DNA from: Phyllobacterium trifolii
GTDB lineage: Bacteria > Pseudomonadota > Alphaproteobacteria > Rhizobiales > Rhizobiaceae
DNA length: 64,000 nucleotides
NCBI RefSeq assembly: GCF_014192095.1
Contig: NZ_JACHXN010000006.1
Coordinates: 186,001-250,000, forward strand
Direction: 5' to 3'
A program made the translations under genes and the position numbers. Below the pieces are notes generated by a model. It saw only the letters and a list, made by a program, of their open reading frames with translations, had not been told where the DNA came from and searched no databases. Below, in pieces: positions 55,272-62,196 of this stretch (positions are counted from its first letter, which is position 1; the number at the start of each line of letters is the position of its first letter).

Positions 55272-55829
55272 ATGGCGGCGATACCACCTCTTTGTGATTT
55301 TGGCTGGAAAGCCGTCGATGCGAGCTTGATCGGTATCGATGGCCGACAGCATTCCATTCTGGCGCAGGCAGGTGACAAGGGGCTCGTCGTTGCTTTCATC
55401 TGCAACCATTGTCCTTATGTGAAAGCGGTTATCCAGCGCATCGTCCGCGATGTGCGGGATCTCAAGGAACTCGGCATAGGCTTCGTCGCCATCAATGCCA
55501 ATGACGCAAGTGCCTATCCCGCCGATTCGTTTGAAAACATGAAGGGTTTTGCTCGCGAGAACGACTTTCCATTCCAATATCTGCATGATGCAGACCAGAG
55601 CGCAGCGCGTACATACGGGGCGGTCTGCACACCCGATTTCTTTGGGTTCAATGGCACAGGTGAGTTACAATATCGAGGACGCCTCGATGCGTCGCGCAAG
55701 GAAGCGGCGGCGCCAGATATCCGCCGCGACCTGTTCGAAGCGATGAAGCAAGTTGCCGATACGGGGCAGGGGCCGCGCGAGCAGATCGCCTCGGTTGGCT
55801 GTTCGATCAAATGGCGTGAGATTGCCTAA
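55272..55829 (+). CDS. Thioredoxin-fold (AhpC/TSA-like) protein ending the cbb operon
   Basis: 185 residues. Thioredoxin-like fold with the redox motif LVVAFICNHCPYVKAVIQRI (C-x-x-C-P); then AINANDASAYPADSFENMKG, LHDADQSAARTYGAVCTPDF (cis-Pro context) and GRLDASRKEAAAPDIRRDLF. It matches the cytoplasmic CNHCPYVKA family of thioredoxin/peroxiredoxin-like proteins. GGAGGAGAAAGAC precedes the ATG and the gap to cbbE is 16 bp, so it is part of the operon. A redox role for Calvin-cycle enzymes is possible but unproven. Confidence 0.88.
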   Translation: MAAIPPLCDFGWKAVDASLIGIDGRQHSILAQAGDKGLVVAFICNHCPYVKAVIQRIVRDVRDLKELGIGFVAINANDASAYPADSFENMKGFARENDFPFQYLHDADQSAARTYGAVCTPDFFGFNGTGELQYRGRLDASRKEAAAPDIRRDLFEAMKQVADTGQGPREQIASVGCSIKWREIA

Positions 55830-55842
55830 TAGCGTTGTGGGG

Positions 55843-55867
55843 GCCGCCGGTCAGATCGACCGGCGGC
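55843..55867. terminator. Hairpin terminator between the cbb operon and the convergent cytochrome c gene
   Basis: GCCGCCGGTC (55843-55852) and GACCGGCGGC (55858-55867) are perfect 10-bp arms around a 5-base loop, 13 bp after the last cbb-operon stop and 8 bp before the cytochrome stop on the other strand. Only a weak T-rich tail follows (CTATTTATATT). Likely bidirectional. Confidence 0.65.
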
Positions 55868-55874
55868 GATCCGG

Positions 55875-56261
55875 CTATTTATATTGATTCAGATAGGCTT
55901 CAAGATCGGTGATTTCCTTGTCATCCTTCAGACCAGGAAAGGCCATTTTCGTGCCTTTGACCTTGGCCTTCGGATCGTGCAGATAATCACGGAGGCTGGC
56001 TGTATCCCAGACAAGTCCGGCCGCGCCTGCGGCCTTCATGGCAGGTGAATAGCTGAAGCCTGGATGGGTTCCCGCAGTTCTGCCCATTACTTTAAACAAT
56101 GACGGTCCGACCTTGTTCTTGTCGGTATCGGCCACGTGACAGACTGCACATTTCTTGAAAACTGTCGCTCCTGCTGTGGCGTCGCCGGCGTCTTGGGCCC
56201 GGGCTCCGGCAACAGACAGAATCGCAACTGATAGTCCAATCAGAACGGTAGAATAACGCAT
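55875..56261 (-). CDS. Periplasmic class I cytochrome c (c2/c550-like)
   Basis: 128 residues with a signal peptide (STVLIGLSVAILSVAGARA). Heme attachment FKKCAVCHVADTDKNKVGPS (Cys38, Cys41, His42) and the axial Met106 in GTKMAFPGLKDDKEI are intact. PGFSYSPAMKAAG and WDTASLRDYLHDPKA are typical of soluble mitochondrial-like cytochromes c2. It could carry electrons from the nearby XoxF system to the aa3 oxidase. It is shorter than XoxG cytochromes, so I do not call it xoxG. Confidence 0.9.
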   Translation of the reverse strand: MRYSTVLIGLSVAILSVAGARAQDAGDATAGATVFKKCAVCHVADTDKNKVGPSLFKVMGRTAGTHPGFSYSPAMKAAGAAGLVWDTASLRDYLHDPKAKVKGTKMAFPGLKDDKEITDLEAYLNQYK

Positions 56262-56303
56262 GGCATCTCCTCATTTTCGCCAAGGGTGCCCTGGACGAAG
56301 ACC

Positions 56304-56341
56304 GGCGCCAATTTTCCATGCATTGGCGCCCCCTGTTTTTA
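56304..56341 (+). terminator. GC-rich hairpin with T-tract in the cytochrome c upstream region
   Basis: GGCGCCAAT (56304-56312) and ATTGGCGCC (56322-56330) are perfect 9-bp arms around a 9-base loop, followed on the plus strand by CCCCTGTTTTT. It looks like an intrinsic terminator for rightward transcription, which here could only be read-through from the cbb operon antisense to the cytochrome gene; or a regulatory stem in the cytochrome leader. The rest of the 331-bp gap 56262-56592 holds no supported gene. Confidence 0.45.
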
Positions 56342-56592
56342 GAACACTTCCAGAAGGTACCTTCAGCGCCTGATAAGTCAATTGCTTGACCAGGATATAA
56401 CGCCGCAGCTTCACGATCGTGTTTTCTCAGCGCGTTGCGATTGACGCCAAGAGATGACACCCGTAATTTGTGGCGAAATATTTCTCATCGGGCACCTTGA
56501 GAAATCCGCACTACGACCTTCTGGCCTGTCAGGACTCCTGAGATTTCGGCGCTATGAGGGTAGGACGTGTCAGAGGATTGGGAGGAGCCTGT

Positions 56593-56802
56593 ATGGATGT
56601 TGTTGATCTCGTTTTGACCATCTGTCTCATATCCACCCCGACGAGTTGTCGGGAGGAGCGCCTGCATTTTGAAAACAGGGGCGGCCTGAACAATTGCATG
56701 TTTCTCGCGCCGACAGAAATTGCAAAATGGTCTGGGGAACATCCAAAGCTCAAGGTCGTTCGGTGGAAATGCGATTACCCGTCGAAGGACCTTGAGCTCT
56801 AG
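56593..56802 (+). CDS. Small Cys-containing protein at the head of the quinoprotein-associated operon
   Basis: 69 residues: MDVVDLVLTICLISTPTSCR, EERLHFENRGGLNNCMFLAP and EIAKWSGEHPKLKVVRWKCD, ending with YPSKDLEL. Four Cys (TICL, TSCR, NNCM, WKCD). It matches a small alphaproteobacterial protein type (L--C------C----L-F------CM---P-IA-WS--HP---V-RW-C) that I recall as uncharacterised. GGGAGGAG precedes the ATG at 56593, supporting this start over 56554. 23 bp before the ABC binding-protein gene. Function unknown. Confidence 0.72.
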   Translation: MDVVDLVLTICLISTPTSCREERLHFENRGGLNNCMFLAPTEIAKWSGEHPKLKVVRWKCDYPSKDLEL

Positions 56803-56825
56803 GTCGATCTGTCTGGGAGGACATC

Positions 56826-57809
56826 GTGGCAGGACTGCATCAACGCCTTTTCCGCTTCTGTATTTTGTTGGCGCTCGCTCTTAGTTTTGGCACGCAGGCA
56901 AGCCCGGCTGCCGAGACCGTTCGTGTTGGCGTCCTGAAATTCGGGACTGTCAATTGGGAACTGGACACGATCAAGCAGCATAAGCTCGACGAAAAATATG
57001 GCGTGAATGTCGATGTCCGCTTCTTCGCCAGTGAAGATGCAACCAATGTCGCAATGATGGCCGGGGATGTTGATATCATTGTCACGGACTGGCTCTGGGT
57101 GTCGCGGCAGCGTGCATCGGGCGAAGACCTGACTTTCGTGCCCTATTCGAGTTCAGTCGGCGCTTTGATGGTTCCCGATGGCTCGCCGATCAAAAGTCTG
57201 GCGGATCTCAAGGGCAAGAAGATCGGAGTCGCAGGCGGGCCGCTGGACAAGAGCTGGCTGCTCATGCAGGGCTATGCCAAACACCAGTTCTCACTCGATC
57301 TGCCGGCGCAAAGCGAAATTGTCTACGGCACGCCGCCGCTGCTTGCCGAAAAGGCGCAGCAAGGCGAACTGGATGCCGTGCTGAACTTCTGGAATTTTTG
57401 CGCAAGGCTTGAAGCCAATGGGTTTCACCGCCTGGTCAGCACCAGCGATGCTGCAAAGGCTCTCGGCGCTACAGGTGACGTTTCGGCCATCGGTTACATC
57501 TTTCACGACAAATGGGCCGACGCCAATCCGGATGCAATTGCGGGTTTCGTCAAGGCCAGCAGAGATGCGAAGGCTCTGCTCGGCAGTTCCGATGCGGAAT
57601 GGCAACGTTTGGCGCCGGTGGTGAAAGCCGAAGGCCATGAACTGGATGTGCTGCGTGACCGGTATCGTGAAGGTATTCCCGACCGGCCAATTGAGGACGA
57701 ACAGGCCGACGCGACAAAGCTCTATGCTATCCTTGCGGATCTTGGCGGCGAACGGCTTGTCGGCCCCGGAAAAACTTTGGCACCGGGCACATTCTGGAGG
57801 GCAGACTAA
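56826..57809 (+). CDS. ABC transporter substrate-binding protein, NitT/TauT/SsuA-like, quinoprotein-associated
   Basis: 327 residues with a signal peptide (RFCILLALALSFGTQASPAA). The mature part starts VRVGVLKFGTVNWELDTIKQ and has NMT1/TauA-like features: GVNVDVRFFASEDATNVAMM, DVDIIVTDWLWVSRQRASGE, KSLADLKGKKIGVAGGPLDK, and AVLNFWNFCARLEANGFHRL. GTG start preceded by GGGAGGACATC. Neighbours (permease, ATPase, metallohydrolase, SoxYZ-like carrier, xoxF) place it in the quinoprotein-associated group. Ligand unknown; it need not be a sulfonate or taurine. Confidence 0.88.
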   Translation: MAGLHQRLFRFCILLALALSFGTQASPAAETVRVGVLKFGTVNWELDTIKQHKLDEKYGVNVDVRFFASEDATNVAMMAGDVDIIVTDWLWVSRQRASGEDLTFVPYSSSVGALMVPDGSPIKSLADLKGKKIGVAGGPLDKSWLLMQGYAKHQFSLDLPAQSEIVYGTPPLLAEKAQQGELDAVLNFWNFCARLEANGFHRLVSTSDAAKALGATGDVSAIGYIFHDKWADANPDAIAGFVKASRDAKALLGSSDAEWQRLAPVVKAEGHELDVLRDRYREGIPDRPIEDEQADATKLYAILADLGGERLVGPGKTLAPGTFWRAD

Positions 57810-58628
57810 TTGGCTCTTGCATCGAGCGAACAGCAGCAAACGGGCAAGCTCGTTTCCGCTGCGGCTTCAAAGCGGCAATGGAGCTCGCCGCTAATGGTGT
57901 TGCTGTCGTTTGGCGCGTTGGTCGTTGCATGGCATGTCGGGGCGACGATCTGGCCCAGCCGCTCCTTCCCGGCGCCTTTGCTGGTTCTGCAAACCTTTAT
58001 CAGCGAAACCGCGAGTGGCGATCTGCCCTATAATCTCGGCATCACCTTGTGCCGCGTCGCCGCCTCCTTCGTCCTCGCGATGCTTATCGGCTCGGTCATC
58101 GGGGTCCTGCTTGGCAGCCATCGCCGCGCAGACCAGTTCTTCAATCCCTGGGTTATTCTCTTCCTCAACATACCGGCGCTGGTCATCATCGTCCTCGCCT
58201 ATATCTGGTTCGGGCTCAATGAAGCCGCAGCGATCGGCGCCGTAGCGCTCAACAAGATCCCCAATGTGGTCGTCACAATGCGCGAAGGAACGAGGGCGCT
58301 CGATCCGCGCTACGCGGAAATGGCGCGGGTGTACCGCTTCAATGCACTCGATCGCTTGCGGCATATACTGATACCCCAGCTGCAGCCCTATATTGCCGCC
58401 GCATCGCGTTCCGGCATTTCGCTGATCTGGAAAATTGTGCTCGTGGTCGAGTTGCTTGGGCGCTCCAACGGTGTCGGTTTTCAGATCAATCTGTTTTTTC
58501 AACTCTTCGATGTCGCGGCGATACTGGCCTATACACTGGCCTTTGTTGCCGTCATGCTCTTCATCGAACTCGTCGTGGTGCAACCGCTTGAACACACATC
58601 AACTCGCTGGCGTCGCAGCGCGGCTTAG
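57810..58628 (+). CDS. ABC transporter permease, TauC/SsuC-type
   Basis: 272 residues with six TM helices. Features: PLMVLLSFGALVVAWHVGAT, ICRVAASFVLAMLIGSVIGV-like segment (LCRVAASFVLAMLIGSVIGV), NPWVILFLNIPALVIIVLAY, EAAAIGAVALNKIPNVVVTM (EAA-type loop) and MARVYRFNALDRLRHILIPQ. It starts with TTG directly at the binding-protein stop, with GGAGGG 9 bases upstream. It overlaps the ATPase gene by about 40 bp. Part of the same importer as 56826-57809. Confidence 0.87.
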   Translation: MALASSEQQQTGKLVSAAASKRQWSSPLMVLLSFGALVVAWHVGATIWPSRSFPAPLLVLQTFISETASGDLPYNLGITLCRVAASFVLAMLIGSVIGVLLGSHRRADQFFNPWVILFLNIPALVIIVLAYIWFGLNEAAAIGAVALNKIPNVVVTMREGTRALDPRYAEMARVYRFNALDRLRHILIPQLQPYIAAASRSGISLIWKIVLVVELLGRSNGVGFQINLFFQLFDVAAILAYTLAFVAVMLFIELVVVQPLEHTSTRWRRSAA

Positions 58629-59346
58629 GGTCAATATCGAAGAAAAATCGTTCCGCTCATCAAATGGCGCGACGATTGAAGTGCTGCGCGATCTGCGCTT
58701 CGAGGTCGAGCAAAACGAGTTCGCCTGTATCCTTGGACCGTCAGGTTGCGGGAAGACCACCACACTGCGCATTTTACTCGGTCTCGATAGCGACTATCGC
58801 GGGTCGATCCAGTTGCCCGGATTGGCGGATGCGCGGATCGGGGTGGTGTTTCAGGAGCCGATGCTTCTGCCGTGGCGCACGGTCGAGCAGAATGTGCGGC
58901 TCGCCATGCCCAAGCCCGTGCGCGACACCAATCTCGATAGCTTGTTCAGCACGCTCGGCCTGTCGAAGATGCGAAATTTCTATCCGGCAGAACTTTCGCT
59001 GGGGCTGGCACGCCGGGCGGCGATAGCGCGCGCGCTGGCGATCGAGCCGGATATACTTTTGCTTGATGAACCATTTGTCTCGCTGGATGAGTCCACAGCG
59101 CAGCAACTCCGGCATATGCTGCTCTCCGTGTGGTTCGAGCGCCCGACGACCGCGTTGATGGTGACGCATAATCTGCAGGAGGCGATCATGCTCGCCGACC
59201 GTATCATAGTGCTTTCCGAACGTCCCGCCCATGTCATCGGCACGTTCGATATCCGCCTGCCGCGCAATTATCGCAATGAGCAGGTGAAGGCGGATCTGTT
59301 GCGTTCGTTCAATGAAAAATTCGCGGAGGTGCGGAACGCGCCATGA
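58588..59346 (+). CDS. ABC transporter ATP-binding protein, TauB/SsuB-type
   Basis: About 252 residues. Walker A CILGPSGCGKTTTLRILLGL, Q-loop GVVFQEPMLLPWRTVEQNVR, a divergent signature ELSLGLARRAAIARALAIEP (LSLGL for LSGGQ), Walker B ILLLDEPFVSLDESTAQQLR and the switch His VTHNLQEAIMLADRI. The frame is open upstream to 58435, but that part is permease sequence read out of frame; the best start is TTG 58588, which is uncertain. Its stop overlaps the metallohydrolase ATG (ATGA). Confidence 0.86.
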   Translation: MNTHQLAGVAARLRVNIEEKSFRSSNGATIEVLRDLRFEVEQNEFACILGPSGCGKTTTLRILLGLDSDYRGSIQLPGLADARIGVVFQEPMLLPWRTVEQNVRLAMPKPVRDTNLDSLFSTLGLSKMRNFYPAELSLGLARRAAIARALAIEPDILLLDEPFVSLDESTAQQLRHMLLSVWFERPTTALMVTHNLQEAIMLADRIIVLSERPAHVIGTFDIRLPRNYRNEQVKADLLRSFNEKFAEVRNAP

Positions 59347-60302
59347 GCCAGTCGACGAGGCGCAGCGTTCTTAAAAATGGTGTCTTTTTCGCCTGTTGCG
59401 GCATTTCGCATGTCCGTCTGGCGCGGGCGCAGTCGAGCCCGGTCGAGCCTTTGCCTGTCAAGGAGATTACCGGCGGGATATTTGCCTTCGCAGGCAGGCC
59501 AGAGATGATGACCGCGAAGAACGAGGGCGAGATATGCAATGTCAGCTTCATCATTGGTGACGAAGCGGTCGCCGTGATCGACAGCGGCGGCAGTGTTGCC
59601 GAGGGGAGGGAACTCCTCGCAGCCATTCGCGCCAGGACCAACAAACCGATCCGCTATCTGATCAACACGCATATGCACCCCGATCATATCTTCGGAAATG
59701 CCGCATTCGGGGAAACGGGAGCGATTGTTGTCGGGCATCACAATCTGCCGCGCGCGTTGACCGCCCGCGGGGATTATTATCTGCAGAGCTATCGTGACGC
59801 CATGGGCAGTGAGCTGATGGTGGACATCAGGATTATCCCGCCGACGAAGCTCATCACCGGCGAGGAGCAGCTCGATCTCGGTAACCGCAAACTTACATTG
59901 AAAGCCTGGAAACCTGCCCATACGGACAACGATTTGACAATTTTCGACGAACAGTCGGGCACATTCTTCACCGGCGATCTGTGTTTCATCAAGCATCTTC
60001 CGACGATGGATGGATCGCTGCTTGGCTGGATCGCACAGCTGGAGGAGCTCAAAGGTATCAAGGCAGAATTCGCAGTACCGGGACATGGCCCCGTTCCGTC
60101 GGCGTGGCCGCAGGCGCTTGAGCAGGAGCAGCGCTACTTCGATGCGCTCGCCCGCGATATTCGCAAGGCAATCGCCGATGGCGTACCCATGGCGGAGGCG
60201 GTCAAAACAGCGGCGGAAAGCGAGCGGAACAACTGGCGCCTCTTCGACGAATATAATGTGCGCAACGCCACGGCCGCCTTTGCCGAGCTCGAATGGGAAT
60301 GA
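59343..60302 (+). CDS. Quinoprotein relay system-type zinc metallohydrolase (MBL fold)
   Basis: 319 residues. The N-terminus (STRRSVLKNGVFFACCGI) looks like a Tat signal. MBL motifs: YLINTHMHPDHIFGNAAFG (HxHxDH), AWKPAHTDNDLTIFDE, TFFTGDLCFIKHL and EFAVPGHGPVPS, giving a full dinuclear zinc site. The family, as I recall it from TIGRFAM models, is found beside PQQ-dependent dehydrogenases as a quinoprotein relay system metallohydrolase. It overlaps the ATPase stop (ATGA) and precedes the SoxYZ-like gene by 80 bp. Substrate unknown. Confidence 0.88.
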   Translation: MSQSTRRSVLKNGVFFACCGISHVRLARAQSSPVEPLPVKEITGGIFAFAGRPEMMTAKNEGEICNVSFIIGDEAVAVIDSGGSVAEGRELLAAIRARTNKPIRYLINTHMHPDHIFGNAAFGETGAIVVGHHNLPRALTARGDYYLQSYRDAMGSELMVDIRIIPPTKLITGEEQLDLGNRKLTLKAWKPAHTDNDLTIFDEQSGTFFTGDLCFIKHLPTMDGSLLGWIAQLEELKGIKAEFAVPGHGPVPSAWPQALEQEQRYFDALARDIRKAIADGVPMAEAVKTAAESERNNWRLFDEYNVRNATAAFAELEWE

Positions 60303-60382
60303 ACCCGTTTGCAACTTCGTTGGACGAGGTGATATACTCATTCGCGGCCGGGCACCGCCAAATTTCTTGGTGGAGGCAGAAC

Positions 60383-61237
60383 ATGATGATAAAGCCGATA
60401 CGACTGCGCAGCCGGGTGGTTGCGTTTGTCATTCTCGCGCTCGTTGGAGCGGCGATGCCGTTTGCCGCCAGCGCGCAAAGCGCGAGCGTTCCGGATACCA
60501 AAACGTGGGATGGCTTGAAGGGCGACGTGTTCGGCCAAAAGCCGATCGGCGATGCTGGTGGCATTATCACGATCGATGCGCCGAAACGCGCCGAGGACGC
60601 AGCAATCGTACCCATCGATCTGCATTTCAAAACCGATGCCTCGACTGGCCGGATCAAGGCCGTCACCCTCATCGTCGATGAAAATCCGTCGCCCGTCGCT
60701 GCAGTATTCCAGTTCGGCAAGGATGCAGGCGTCACCCATCTGGCGACGCGCCTGCGGGTCAATGCCTATTCCTATGTTCGCGCTATCGCGGAAACCGAAG
60801 ATGGGAAACTTCATATGACGCAGACCTTCGTCAAGGCATCCGGCGGCTGCTCCGCACCGGCGATGAAAAATCAGGACGAATCGCTGGCTTCGCTCGGGAA
60901 GATGAAGCTTCGCGTCTTTACATCCAAGACGCCTGGCAACGAGCCGATGACCCGCGCAACCGAAATGCAGTTGATGATTCGTCACCCCAACAATTCAGGG
61001 CTGCAGATGGATCAGCTCACGCGCTATTATATTCCGGCGCACTTCATCCAGGGCCTGACGGTGTCGCAGGGTGACCGGCTTATCATGTCGATGGACGGCG
61101 GAATCTCGATCTCCGAAGACCCGAATTTCCGCTTCGAATTCGATGCGAAGCCGGGCGAGGATGTGAAAGTCGAGGCTGCAGATACCGAAGGCAAGAAATT
61201 CCAGGACGAATGGCCGCTGGAATCGTCCAGCCTGTGA
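60383..61237 (+). CDS. Quinoprotein dehydrogenase-associated SoxYZ-like carrier protein
   Basis: 284 residues with a signal peptide (VVAFVILALVGAAMPFAASA). A SoxY-like half (about 40-160) holds IPIDLHFKTDASTGRIKAVT-type strands (AAIVPIDLHFKTDASTGRIK), VDENPSPVAAVFQFGKDAG and the conserved Cys156 in FVKASGGCSAPAMK. A SoxZ-like half follows (about 175-284: TRATEMQLMIRHPNNSGLQM, YYIPAHFIQGLTVSQGDRLI, SMDGGISISEDPNFRFEF). Authentic SoxY carries sulfur on a C-terminal Cys; here the Cys is internal, at the SoxY-SoxZ junction. GGTGGAGGCAGA precedes the ATG. No soxAX, soxB or soxCD genes are nearby, so sulfur oxidation is unlikely. Confidence 0.88.
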   Translation: MMIKPIRLRSRVVAFVILALVGAAMPFAASAQSASVPDTKTWDGLKGDVFGQKPIGDAGGIITIDAPKRAEDAAIVPIDLHFKTDASTGRIKAVTLIVDENPSPVAAVFQFGKDAGVTHLATRLRVNAYSYVRAIAETEDGKLHMTQTFVKASGGCSAPAMKNQDESLASLGKMKLRVFTSKTPGNEPMTRATEMQLMIRHPNNSGLQMDQLTRYYIPAHFIQGLTVSQGDRLIMSMDGGISISEDPNFRFEFDAKPGEDVKVEAADTEGKKFQDEWPLESSSL

Positions 61238-61253
61238 TCGAAAACGCGGCCGT

Positions 61254-61396
61254 GAAGACCTTCCAGAATTCATTTTGATGAGTCAGGTAGGGTGGTTTTC
61301 GAGGAGCCGGAGCGCAGCGAACTTTCTCGTTCGTGAGCACCGGAAGTCGAGAAAGCTGCCCTAGATGGCCATCAAGATGAATTATCGAGGTCTTCA
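61254..61396. repeat. Imperfect palindromic intergenic element (RIME-like)
   Basis: GAAGACCT..AATTCATTTTGATG (61254-61280) pairs with the reverse complement of CATCAAGATGAATTATCGAG (61370-61389) and AGGTCTTC (61388-61395). Inner parts also pair (TCGAGGAGCCGGAGCGC with GTGAGCACCGGAAGTCGA). It lies between convergent genes and reaches the stop codon of the minus-strand gene. The wording is reminiscent of rhizobial palindromic repeats, and it may serve as a bidirectional terminator. Confidence 0.7.
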
Positions 61397-61744
61397 GAAG
61401 CAGCGGACGTCGGCTTCCGCCTGAGCCCGCTTCAATTCGGTGATCGAAGCTTTCGCCGGAGCACTTTCGCGGAACAGAGCACCATTCTCTCCGGACACCA
61501 GCCCCATCTGTTTGTAGGTCTCGGCGGCTTCGTAATGAGGGTAGGTCACGACGGATGCAATCACGTCTATCGAACAGGAACAGCGCTGAAGCATATCGCG
61601 GTTCTCACCGTTGGCTTTCATGCAGCCATAGACGTATTCTGCGAGGGTCGAAGTGGGGTAATCTGACGCAGCGTTTGCCGGCAAGGAAAGAACAATTGCT
61701 GCACTTGCTAACAGGGCAATTTGCGTGATCTTCGACATCGTCAT
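61394..61744 (-). CDS. Small secreted Cys-rich protein next to xoxF
   Basis: 116 residues with a signal peptide (KITQIALLASAAIVLSLPANA). Mature part: STLAEYVYGCMKANGENRDM, LQRCSCSIDVIASVVTYPHY, and the tail LKRAQAEADVRCF. Four Cys (YGCM, RCSCS, RCF). The GCM-ANG-N---L--CSCSIDVI pattern recurs in small periplasmic proteins that I recall beside PQQ-alcohol dehydrogenase genes. ATG 61744 has GAGGATGCC upstream. It converges on the SoxYZ-like gene and is divergent from xoxF. Function unknown. Confidence 0.75.
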   Translation of the reverse strand: MTMSKITQIALLASAAIVLSLPANAASDYPTSTLAEYVYGCMKANGENRDMLQRCSCSIDVIASVVTYPHYEAAETYKQMGLVSGENGALFRESAPAKASITELKRAQAEADVRCF

Positions 61745-61892
61745 GGCATCCTCGCATTTTTCGGGCGGTAAATATACATTTTCCAAGTAGATAGCAAATA
61801 ACAATAACAAACCGCAATCAGAATCCCTTCTATAAGTATCAAATTATGTGACAAGGTCGTCTGGCAGAATACGATAACTAAATCGGCTACTT

Positions 61893-61929
61893 ACTGCGAT
61901 GCAGCAAAAGTACACTGCAGTGCAGCAAA
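61893..61929. promoter_or_regulatory. Tandem direct repeat upstream of xoxF, two copies 21 bp apart
   Basis: ACTGCGATGCAGCAAA (61893-61908) and ACTGCAGTGCAGCAAA (61914-61929) differ only in two adjacent bases and start 21 bp apart, two turns of the helix. They lie in the 452-bp divergent gap (61745-62196) between the small secreted protein and xoxF. Spacing and identity suggest a cooperative activator site. The minus-strand open frame 61891-62142 in this gap does not look like a protein. Confidence 0.5.
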
Positions 61930-62196
61930 TATAATTTGATAATCCGGCTTGCCTAATGCAATTCTTTCTCCTATCGTCAACTTGTTTCCGGCTTCAAGGA
62001 CGTTACCGTCAAGGGAGTGGTGACAGTCTTCGTAGGCCAAGCGAGGTGGGCAGTAACGGTGCCCTCTGCGCGCCTGGCTTTGTCGTGACACGCTGCCGGA
62101 AATACTTCCCCATTTGCGTGAGCTAATGGAGCGAACCCGCACTGAAAAACGGCTTCGTCCGATAGTTCATAAATGTGAACTTAGGGAGGACTCATA

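Noticed and set aside
60383-61237. Reading the SoxYZ-like gene as part of a thiosulfate-oxidising Sox system
   Set aside because: No soxAX, soxB or soxCD genes, the Cys is internal rather than C-terminal, and the neighbours are quinoprotein-associated.
61891-62142. 83-codon minus-strand frame in the xoxF upstream region
   Set aside because: Overlaps the tandem repeat and shows no signal peptide, domain or ribosome-binding site; an old remnant cannot be excluded.
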